NCBI GenBank assembly: GCA_942486035.1
Contig: CALNXK010000022.1
Span: 905,001-969,000, forward strand
From: Porites lobata
Lineage: Eukaryota > Cnidaria > Anthozoa > Scleractinia > Poritidae
DNA length: 64,000 nt
Direction: 5' to 3'
Part shown: positions 21,601-33,600 of the stretch, one piece after another
Position numbering within the stretch: position 1 is the first letter of the stretch
Layout of the letters: each line of letters opens with the position of its first letter
Program-made: the position numbers and the translations under genes
Notes under the pieces: generated by a model
The model's database searches: none
What the model was told of the DNA's origin: nothing
Seen by the model: only the letters and a program-made list of their open reading frames with translations

Positions 21601-24600
21601 CCACCCATAATCAACGTTTTTAGTCTCCCATGTGCGGACACTATCATAAGCGGGTGCGGACTGAAGCTTAACCAACTTTCAAGTTTCTGGTCGGCTCATT
21701 AATAAACGTAAACTAACACTTTAAATAGCTGGTATTCATGTCTTAATGATTAACAAAATTGTGGACTCGGTCAAGCTTAACGTGGAGGGCAGGCGTCTTG
21801 GAATAGTTGGTCTTACCTCTAAGTCTACCTGCCAGACAGCTGGCTGGTAACTGCTCGTGTCTTCGGGCACAATTAGACTGATCTTTTGCAACCACGTGAA
21901 ATCAGTATGCGTCACATGATGGTTAACTGAACAAGCATCTTCTTCATCCGGGATTTTGTCGGCATCAAAATCCCCATCACAAGGATCCCCTAAACCATTA
22001 CCTGCCAGGGAGGAAAACATCCATTGCAATTAATATCGTGTGAGAAAGGACCAAAAAATCATTTCGTTAACGTACATATATACTGTTTACGGGTAACCAT
22101 TACGACACCTAACCGTTGAAGTCCCAATAGTGACCAACATCAATTTTCTCCTAACGGTATCCATACAATGTCAAGAGATTAGGTTATGAGAATTAATTAA
22201 ATGATCACCACCGAGAAAATGCTTTGATCTTTTATCATATTCTCTCAACTTATTCTTTAAAGAAATGTATGGAGATCAGTTTGGAGAATTTGCTTGTGGA
22301 TATTGGGGCTTAAATGGCTAAAGCAGCATCATGAGGTTATCCCTATATTAAAATCTCTCCTTACAAATAACCCATTCAGCCCATGAAAGCCGGTTGGCCG
22401 GGCCACACCACCGGTGTCTAAGTACCCTACTCTTTTCGAACAGTTGGATGGGTTCTTTTACGTCCAACAAGAACCAGATAAGAGAAAGTGCTGTGGGACG
22501 GGACCTACGGTTTTTCGTCCTTATCCGAGAAGACTCGAAAGTCTAACCGTTAGCAGATGTCATTAGAGAGGCAGCACTTTCTTCTCAGCTATTTAAAGAC
22601 CCTGAGTGTTGGTCCGGCCGGGGTTTGAACCCGCGACCTCCCGCACAGCAGACTGGCGCTCTCCCAACAGAAAGGAGAAGTCGTTACGTTCCGTTGCCAT
22701 GGTAGCAAAGCCGGCTATATAGCAAGAAGTTAACGAACAAGTAAGTAGCTAGTTATTGAGGAAATGGTACGAACCGTTTAAGTCTCGTTGTGTTGGATTG
22801 GGCACTAGTTGGCAGTTGTCGGACCTATCTGGCACGCCATCATCATCATCATCGTCATCACAAGCATCACCTACAATAAAGGCAAGGTAATAATAAGATA
22901 GTGAACCAGAATGCTTTAGTTTTGGGTTCAGTGCTATACTGGAGAAATTTAATAAAATCAAGCCAGTATTAAAAGCGAGCGGGGAAATCATTAACGTCTG
23001 GACAAAAGCTGCAGTCTGAAAATTTCGTTACCATGGTTACAGTCTTGAGCTTTCATCCGAGGACAAATAAGATAGCACATGCTTTTTATGTGAGTGATTT
23101 ACTCTGGCACTAAAAATTGATCCAAAAGTAAATTTTTGCCGATACAATGATCAATCTAGGCATGCTACTGGCTGCCTCGTCCCCAGTCGCTCGCGAGCAC
23201 TAAGGGATATTTGCGTTAATTATCAAGGGAAGCGGCAACGAAGGGAGAGATGGGAAGGGGAGAAAAAGCCTCTCTCTCTTCTTTTCGTTCCCAAGACTCC
23301 TCTCTCGCGCTTCTCGCTTGTGTCGCGTGCTTGGGTGTTCCCCATTCCTCACTTAGCCTTGGGACTGAGCCCGTGTAGAAGGCAGTGCTAGTGATTGAAA
23401 CATATTCTTGGGTTCGACGTTCGACCCCCTCTAGAAAGACCACCATGACTGACCTCTTTCATCTCCATCATTGTCTATTTGATCCGGGTTTGACTTTCCT
23501 CTGCAGTTATCGACCATGTCATCTACACCATCATTATCATTATCACGGTCGGTGTCACAGTTGTCACCCAGTCCATCGGCATCTCTATCGTACTACAAAT
23601 AAAATAACAAAAATAAAAAAATATTCAGTTAAAATAAGGCTGTCGCCATAGTGCCGGATTTAAAATACTAAATCGTCTCCTAACTCTAAATCACTTTTTA
23701 AAAAAAACCCTGTTAGTTGCAGCTCTAATATCCCGCTGTCAAGAAGATCTTCGAACCCTCTAATTTCATTCACTTCCTGGCACGCAGCTCTATTGTATCA
23801 AGGCCAGGCTCCATTGTTTCTGTTAATGTTTGTTTATTGTCTTCTCGTCCCTGTTATCGCCCATAGTGATCACACGTTCTACTCTCCCAAGTCCTCCTCT
23901 GTCCTAAAACACGCCTGTATCTCTTTCCCTCTAAGTTAATTAATAAATGTGGTAGCCTAAGTTACCAGCCGACATTTCGCGACGCCACCACTGGTTTCCC
24001 CGTGAAATAACGTCTGAGCGACGACTGCAGAAAATCCATACTGATGACGCTCACTAGCCAGATCTTGGTAGTGCTTCTGATGATTGGTCTTACTTGAACT
24101 GAGAGAAATTTTCTTCAGCCAATCAGAAACGCTACCAAGATCTGGGTTGTGACGCGTCATCAGTATGGAATTTCTCCAATCGTTGCTCAGACGTCATTTC
24201 GTGGGGAAACCAGTGGTGAAGTCGCGAAATGTCGACTGTTTTCTCGGGCTATACATGTGGCATAATTGTGACTTTGAAGCACTATAAGATGCGCGATTCA
24301 AATCAGATACGGTATTTTGCTGAGTCTGGAAATGATGCCTTAAAATGATGAAAAAAAACTACTGTAATGTATTTGCCCTCAGTCAGTTTTGCTAAAAATA
24401 AAACAGCGTTTTCCTGAATTTGGCCTTAAGGTTACTACAAACCTGGCCTCTATTCTGTACTGTGGGGCAGTTATCGCACGCATCACCCACTCCATCGCGG
24501 TCGCCATCCTCTTGCAGTGAGTTATGTACCATTCGGCAGTTATCAATAGAGTTCAATACACCTGTAGAAAAAAAAGAAGCGTCAGGTCGTTGCGAACATA

Positions 24601-27600
24601 AATACGGGAAAACGCAAGTAGATAAAAAAGGGAACAAGTGCTGTAGATTTCCAGGAAGATAGAGCCACCCTTTGGGACGAGCCTTTAAGTTATAGGGAGT
24701 GTATTCAAATGGAACCCAAACCGTTAGAGAATCCGTTGAAAAGGAATCCAAAAGCAACCGCGGAAGATTACACTTAAATGATCAACGCAAAACATTGTAA
24801 ATTGCACGGTTGTAAATTTTACTGACTTCAGCACAAGTTTTGTCACATTGAGCCTACTAGTAAGCGGTCTTTGTCGCGATTTGTGACAAAGTAGCTGAGA
24901 TGCGTGAAACAAACCATATAACAAAAGATACGGTAAAATGGGCGGCAGAAACTCGCATCTTGTTTTGCAACATTCCTGCAAAAAGAGTTTTATAGCAATG
25001 TTGCGCTTTTTACTAACCACGAATCAAACCTGCGGGCCTTGCAACAAATCAGGTTGTTGCACATTGCGACAAGGTTTTACAAAAAGTAGAGAGTAGCTCT
25101 ACTTTTCGCAACGAAGTCTCTACATATTGCCCGTTTTACCGGCCCAAGGCAAACTTGTTTTGCAACAAGTGACGTTACTCCCGTGTTTATTATGGCGTGA
25201 CTCCCACCCAATTCTATCCAGTCAGAGGTTAGTATTCACGCAACTTGCAAAAACATGATCTGTTGCAAAACAGTTTTGAAAGTGGGTGTTAAAACGCGTA
25301 ACTCTTTTTGCAGCGATGTTGGAAAACAGGTTGCACGTTTTTGTAGGCCGTTTGACCGTAGCTTAGTCAATGACTAGAGGCAAGATATTATCGATCGCCC
25401 TAACTTACCGTCTCCATCAATGTCCCTGTCACAAGCATCACCAACACCATCCTTATCGAGATCTGCTTGAAGCGAGTTACTGACATACGGGCAATTATCA
25501 CAATCATCGCCTAATAAGTCGCCATCATTGTTATACTGAGCACGGTTCGCATTACGCGGGCAATTATCCTAGAAAAACCAACAACAGGGATAAGCAAGGC
25601 ACAGAATCAATAGAGTGCCGTCTCTGAAAATATACAGTAACCTTTTTTAATTGTGCAGATTATGCACTTTATATAAGCAGGGGTCAAACTTTAAGTCAGC
25701 TATCTTTAACGACCCTCCCCTTCCATCCGCTCTAGGCATACCAAAAAATGGTGCAGGAATTTTCTCTTGAATCATTACCTTTCACAATATTAAATCCTAG
25801 ACTGACCTAGTTGCTTCACCTGCCAATTGACTTAAAATTTAAATTGTTTTGATGTGTATCTGTTTGTCTTTTAACTAGTTATATTTACTTTTTGTATTGA
25901 GTCTCTTTCTTGTATTAAGTACTAAGAATTTGTTTCCCCACAAATCAGAGCAAGGAACTAGTTCATTTTTATCATTTGACCTTTTTCTCTTTTTCTCTCT
26001 AGTACCTTCATCTGTACGTGATCTTGTTCAGTTTGTGGAAAAATAAACAAATAAATACATAAATAAACTTTTTTCTCTTGCACAAGCTCCACGGGCAAAT
26101 TAGCGTGCGTGGAAGCCTGTTGTGAGCGTTGAGATAGTGAGGACAAGGCAAAGAAAATTGAGCAGGGAGAATCTACTCGCGCCACTCTCCACGAACGCCT
26201 GGAATAGGCTACCTGCGTGGCAGGGTATTGCAAAGGATGCCAGAGGAGCGCGCGAGTTCCCTTCTTTCTTTCCCCTTCCAGCGCCTACTCGGCACGCACG
26301 CAGGCAACATAATAATTAGCAAATCAGTTCTCTACAGTACGCGATATAAGTTTAACCTTAACTGTGCTGCTACCAACTCTTCATTCCCAATCATAACCAG
26401 GCAACACTATCAGAATTCAGTGTTGTGCTGCCCTGTGAGGAGAGGTTTTATTTCTGGCATAGCTCTTAGCATTTACGAAGTTGTTTGCGTCACTTGCTAG
26501 TCGCTTAGTTGGTTTGTTTACGCCCCGAGAGACGTATATTATAAACACACCAGCTAAGCGACTGACAAGCGACGCGAACGGGTTCGTAAATGCTTAAAGC
26601 CATTCCTCAAAGAAACGTCTGCTCGCAAGTGAATCGTCGGGTACTTACCCGCTCATTTCTAATATTGTCCCCATCCACGTCGTCATCGCAAATATCTCCA
26701 ATACCATCGTCATTAAGATCTTCTTGACCGGGATTTTTTGTACGTTGACAATTATCCTGTAATATCAGAGTTATCAGTTTGTTTCCCTGTCTTGCAAATA
26801 GCAAACCGCGCATGCTTCAATAATCAGCCATATAGTAATATTGATCTATAGTTGTCTTTGTTTTCGGAATTAACAAAATGACGTGCGCGAACATTTTGGA
26901 CTTCAATGCCGAGAGATCAAGGGTACCTCAGTAGTTTCTTGGCAATGTATCTGCAGGATGCGAGTTGTGAGAAATTGATTCAATGATCATGAGCGCGCCC
27001 ATCTTCGAACGTCGCTCTTCCCTCCTACCTCCTCCGGCCGGTCCTGTCCTAATAATTGTTGCGATAATCAAAGGAAGGTTAAACCCTTTCTGCAGCAGTC
27101 CGCTTGCTTAATTCCTAAGTTTATCAGTAACATCACTTTCACACCGAAATTAGGTTCTGGCGCATGGCGGGTAAAACGATGCTTTTTAAAGTAACAGACA
27201 GAAACAAAGACAGGCCCCAGTTTCTACTAACAGTTTCTGTTTCATTTAACACGAGAAACGCATTATTTTGACCAACCCTTAAAAGCACACACTAGACCTT
27301 TAATGTTTTTCCCTGTATGTAAAAATACCGGCACTAGCTTTGACCTAAGCGTCCTGTCGTGACTTCTGTCATTATTTTACTGAGTTATTCATACCTTACG
27401 ACAAACGCTATCAGTACAGTTCAGTTCCTCATCTGGAAAGCCGTCCAAATCGAAGTCGTCAGCGCAAAAGATGCCATTTCCAGCGTAACCTTCACGACAC
27501 TAGAATAAATTCACGAAAAAATTATTTGTATAAGCAAGTAATGATGTTTAACAATTCACTAGGGTTGTATTCCTTTTTTCACTTACAGCTGTCGATAAAA

Positions 27601-30600
27601 ATAGTTTAAAACTACTATATTTTTTTTGTCAAGTGCTTCTTTGACAAATCTTCATCACCATCATCATCATCATCATCATCGTCATCATCATCATTATCAT
27701 CGTTATCTCCATCACCATCACCACCACCAACGCCACCACCATCATCATCATCATCGTCGTCGTCGTCGTAGTCGTAGTCGTCGTCTTGATCATCGTCGCC
27801 GTCATCATCATCATCATCATTATTATCTTTGTCATTCATATATTTATTTACTATTCAGATCACCTCGTGACATTACCCATATCTCGTAGTCCACTTCTCA
27901 TTTTCGTAGTTAAATACGAGAAAAAATAGGAACGTGTTTTTTTTTTTTTTCATTTTCATCTTTTTTCACAACCTTTATCCGCCTTGTCATGTTTTTCTCT
28001 TAGCGAATTTCACTCTGGTACTAGTGGTGACCCCTACCACACTGCAATGGCGAATGAAGCATTGAAAAGCCCTTCATAAGCTTTGTAAGAATATCCTCAC
28101 CTCACACCTAAAACTTCGCCCACTGTCCAGTCGAATGCACCTGGCGTATTGACTGCAAGGGTTACTCCTTGGATCGCTTACGTCACAATAACTTAGGTAG
28201 TAGCACGAGTGTCGTGGATCGCCAGTGAAGCCAGGAGGGCAATCTCCACATTCGAAGCTTCCCTGTAAGATAACAAGCGCAGACATGATGTAGAAAGCAA
28301 TCAACACATGACTACATTACTCTACATTTTACTCCAAGTTGAAAAAGCTTACCGGAAGATTGAGACACTTTGATTCTTTTGCGCATGGGCGTGGTTCCTC
28401 TGCACATTCATCAATATCCGTGCAAACCTATGAGAGAAAAAAACACAGTGAAGTTATCCCTGCACCGATGAATACCAAATTAGCCCCTTCTTGTGGCGGA
28501 AGGGTTTGAAGCGTAATTTACAAATTTACATTTGTGACGAATCTCTTGAGATGTAAAACCAGCCTTACAGTAGAGCTGTCAGAAAATACGGTGACATGAA
28601 CACGATGATCATCGATGTCCGTCTCAGGAATTATGCGACAGGAAATGTTACCTATACGCTTACAGGGAGGGTATAATAACTGAACAATGCAAAAGTTGCA
28701 GGTACACACTATCTGGTTTGAACAGGATAACTCCCCCACCCACCACCACTTCCACCTCGCACCTGATAATACAACAAAGATACATGTACAAGAAGTTGAC
28801 CGGTATGGGATGTGACGCCCTGTTTAAATATATCCAACATATAGCGGGTCTAACTTCAGACAACACTGTAGAGCGCAACAATGTTAGATCATATCAGTGC
28901 ATCGGTTTGAACGGGCCTTACAAAATAAGCGAACTATTTGACCGTTGAGCAAGATGTTTATCCAGTCCGAATACGCAGGTGACTCAGAAGAAAAAATCCC
29001 AGTTCTCCCAACAGGAGTCGAACCAATGACCTACTGGTCAGTAATCCACATGCCCTACCACTGAGCTACAGGAGACTCGTGAGAGCTAAGGCCACTAAAC
29101 CAGGATCATGTGACAATCATCCTGCATACTGCTACGACTGGAATATCGATATGTGCTGATACGCAGTGATTAAAATGTGATGGTGAATTTTAAGCGTGGA
29201 CCCAGTTGTTCGAAGGCCGATTAGCGCTTAACCCAGGGTTTAATTTAACCCAGGATTCTTTTGTTTTTTTTTTTGTTCAAAAGCATTTTCTTGGATAATT
29301 TTCTCTGTTAATTTTAAGAGCATCCAATCATCAACTTGTTGACAAAAAGAATTAAACTGAATTTCCTTTTAAGCTTTCATATCCGAATTCAAATTTCGCA
29401 CTAAGTAACCCTGGGTTATCTTAACCCAGCCTTGAACAACCCGGCCTTGGTGAATACAAGAGACAGTTACATACGGATGAAAAAGAAGCTAGAGTACCTG
29501 TTTATTGTCCTTCGCAAAATACAGTCCAATCCCATGAACCTCCTTTCCAGAATATCCTCGAGGACATGGTGGACACCAATATCCGGGACTTCTATTATTG
29601 CAAAGAACATTTTTGGCGCAAGGGTCGGCCAGTTTACACTAGACAAAAGGGAAATGAAAAACAAACAAACAAAAAAAACGATCAGCTTGTCCTAAAACTA
29701 TCAGTTTGACAGTAAGGAGGTTATTACATAAATGATGCCTGACCTCAGAGGCTTTCAATAAACACGGATGGCAGTTGGGACTTTTGTAAACCTGTTCAAC
29801 CTCACAATTTCCCAAAGTTCATCTCTCTCTCTCTCTCTGTCTTGTTTGTCATTAACCTAAACTTTTGTCACTGTTAAATAGTTTTAGATAACCGTATAGC
29901 GAGAACGTAATAACCAAAAAAGAACTACGCAAAACGGCCTTGGCTACCATGATACAGTCCTTTCAACACAACCCTATTCCGCAAACAAAATGCAAGAGAC
30001 TTCTTACCTCATTGATGTCAGTACAGTTGATACCATCACCCAGCATTCCAAGAGGGCATTCTCCGCACTCAAATCCCTTTACAGTAGCCGGATCATTGAA
30101 GCAAGGCACACCAGGAAAACAAGGCTTAAAACGACAGAAGTCTTGAACTAAATAAAACAAAAGGCAGAGAGAAGAGTGAAGAAACGAAAAGTTTGATGAA
30201 CACATCTTAAAAAGGGTTTGATAGATTGTGCCCCAAAAGGTAGCATCATATGCTACTAGCAGTGCTTATATATTTCTAAAATTATGCCAACAATTATGCC
30301 AGCTTTTGTGAATTATGCTTATTTTAGCAAAATATGCAGAAATTATGCTTCTAATTTTACTTCAAATTTGGTAAAAATACCTCAATAACTATGCAACAAA
30401 CAACACAAGTGAATAGCAAACACATTTACCCTATTTACATCTAGAAACTTTAAGAGTGCAAAATTCATACTCTGAAAACAACAAAAATCCAAACAAAAAA
30501 CCAGCACATGAACGCCATCTTGGGTAACAGAGCTAATTAGTTATGCGCATGCGTTGAGTCCTGTGGAAAAGTCCTAGGTCACTTCCTATAGGACCCAGGT

Positions 30601-33600
30601 CCCATGAATGCGACAATAAGCAGACAACCATTGATTCTGTTTCTTAAAGTTGCCTGTAACACCGTGACGTATCTCAGGTCAAAAAAAATTGGTTGGATGA
30701 TTAATAAATGACAATTTTGTGCTGCAAAACTAGCTGAAAGTGTAAATTATGCAAGCAGTGCTTTTTCGGAAATACTTGAAATTATGCTCGTAATGACGAA
30801 TTATGCCAAAAATTATGCAAGCACAACCTATCCAAGCCTGATCTCAAATGAACGACTAACAAAGAAATGTTTATGCAATCGAGCCAGTAATAATGCACTG
30901 ACGAAAAAAAATCCTGTTTACATACTAGTCTTGGAATGAATCAACGATTTATAGTACAGTCAGGAGCGTGGAAACAAGAAAAAATCTCGAGTCCCGTTCA
31001 GGATTCGAGCCTATGACGTCCCGACCACCAATGAAGGCAAGCATGCTGTTGGCGACTTTAAGATTAAGCGAAAGACCAGGTCCACATTGTATCGAATTGC
31101 ACTATGGGACGTTTCCGGACGCTATGGTCCGGAAACAGTCAAACAAAAGGTCTGGAGCGAGGCTGAAAACGGACAGCAAGACAGAGGAGAGGTGTGTGAC
31201 GCTACTCTTACGCTACGCTAAACCAATTTTGAGGAAAAAACCGCCTGTTTTGCAGTCCATTGCCACAAAAAATTTATTCAAATTTTATAGTGCCCCCATT
31301 TGTGATGCGACGCGGCTGTTATACACTCTAGACCGTTCCTTCTAGTCTTACATATTACCTCGACACATCTGGCAATTTTCCACTAAACCACGAAGATACT
31401 TGATTTCAGCCACCTGAAACAGACCGAAGCAAATTGTATAAACCAACAATACTTCTTGATATAATTATGATTATATGAAAATCATCTTCTTTTTTTGATA
31501 AAAAAAAAACAGTTAAACACTAGTTCGATAGTTTTTTTTCTCGTTCCTTTTAATTGTGAATGAAGTCACTACAACAAATAATGAACAGATAGGGTAAAAG
31601 TGCTACATCACTGTTCTGAAAGTGGTCTGTTTTGATTCACGTTCACACGTTCAATCTTCTCAAGCTTATTGTACAAATGCACCACCAAATAATACATCCA
31701 TAAACGTACGTATCCGCATGAGTGTGCATATATGGGAAATGAAACGTGATGCAACGTGAAACGTGAAACGTTACTTTGCGAATGACCACACCACGCATGT
31801 GAACAGCAATGATCACTTTACCTGTTTTGACAAGTCAAATCGCAGATCCCGTATGAGACCAACCAGTTCATTACCTGCATAGACAAGTCATATCGAAGAT
31901 CCTTTATGAGACCAATCAAATCAGAGGCTACTTCGTTCGTTATAACGCTGGCACCGCTTATCCGAGGTGGATAGGGAGTTTTCCCTAAGAAAACAAAACA
32001 GACCCAAGATAAAAGAAAGAACTCGAGGAAACTCCCAAATTTCTTGGCGAATATGCAGAGATAAAAGAGCAGTCCAGAGTAGAGGTGGTGTCAAATTTGA
32101 TCCTCAAACTCAAACCTTAACAGCTCGAGGCTAGTTTTCACTAGCAAAGGATTCGAAGACGCAATCGTTGACAAAAGTACAGAGTTTTATGTTTTAGTGA
32201 AAACCACCCAGCGAGTATAGCCCGCTTTTGTTTCAATCCTTTGAAGTCGCCGCAGCCCAAACTTCTGAACAAGCCAATCTTGTTTTCTCCCCTCAAAATG
32301 GTTTTTCGAGGGACAGCATCCGTCTATTGAATATGACCGATGGTCATAACTGAGCCTGCTGTACCAAGAGCACAGCTATTAGGCCTGGGGTCCAAACTGT
32401 ATCCTAGCAAAGTGCAGTGATCGCTCAACAAAGATCTTACTCGATTCACGCAGAGTCTCTCTCGAGTACGACAAAAGAAAGGATCTGCTGGCAGGGTAAG
32501 TGAAAACTTAAGAACAAAACCAATCACAACGAGTGGGAAAGAGCATTGTGATTGGTTCATTCATCCACTTCCGCTTCCGACTCCAACCATTCAGTTTTCA
32601 CTAGATGACAAGCGAAGGAGACCGAAAGAGACTCGGAACTGACGAAAAAGGAAATATTCAAATTGTTGCGACTCCGATTCCGACGAGCTTATGATTCCGC
32701 TCACAACTCCGATTTTTGATTTTCACTACTAGTCAAAAGAGCATCGAACTCTGATTACGACACCCAATCCGTCGCTAGTAAAAACCAGCCTTTAATTTAA
32801 CTTTCGGCATTTTACCCAGACATGTCCCCTGGAAACTGTGAAATTCCGCGGTTTTCTTTTAAATACGCTTCAAAGTCAGCCTTGACTTGTGTTCTCAGCT
32901 TCTCTCTCTCTATCTCGCTGCATTTTATCTTACTATGGCCCCCATAAAACAAATACCCAGGAGTAGAACCCCTATCATGGTAACGTAACCTCGTTATAAC
33001 GAACGATTCTCTCGAGCAGTTGGCACTTCGTTATAATTTATCGGGTTCCACTGTTTTTTAGTATTTTAATGCTGGTTTTGATGATTTATTTTAATGGCAT
33101 GCGATCTGATGGCGGTTTGACCCTACTTGCCTCTCCACACCCAATCCTGATTAGGATGGTGAACAGCCTTAAGATCGTTAGAAATATTCACTTAACTGTC
33201 GGGAGATTCTCTTTCTCAGAAATACAAAAGGATTTGTTGACTAGAACGTAATAAATTCAACCGAAAGCCTTGATAAGTCTGGTCGATTTTGAGGGGTTTA
33301 CATAGCGGTCACAGGGAATGTAGAACGCGCGTACTTGGGAAATAAAGGATAGGCATTAATATGGCAAGAGAAGTGGAAATACATCTACCTCGTATTGCAG
33401 CTATTGCTTGCCCACATTCTGGACCATCAAGTATAAAGTCTATAGGTCGTTTGAAGATGAATTTCATGTACTGTATGGTCCCCTAAATTAAAAAGGCAAC
33501 AGCAAACAACAAATAAATTAAGGTGACACCCAAACTTGTTGAAAATTGAACTTCAAGCCAATGTTAAAGAAATGTTGAACACCCCAAAACAATGTTAAGA

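Noticed and set aside
27615..27839. Asp-rich minus-strand frame, reminiscent of acidic biomineralisation proteins
   Set aside because: It is produced by an ATC microsatellite inside an intron; it has no signal peptide and no usable splice sites.
29004..29075. Functional tRNA gene
   Set aside because: A- and B-boxes are present, but the anticodon stem pairs poorly and a SINE-like tail follows.
30968..31345. 125-codon plus-strand frame
   Set aside because: It overlaps a tRNA-like SINE fragment, opposes thrombospondin intron sequence and has no recognisable domain.
31822..31984. A single longer exon covering both coiled-coil copies
   Set aside because: The 163-nt exon breaks the frame (phase 1 in, not 0 out) and produces a TAG in the next exon.
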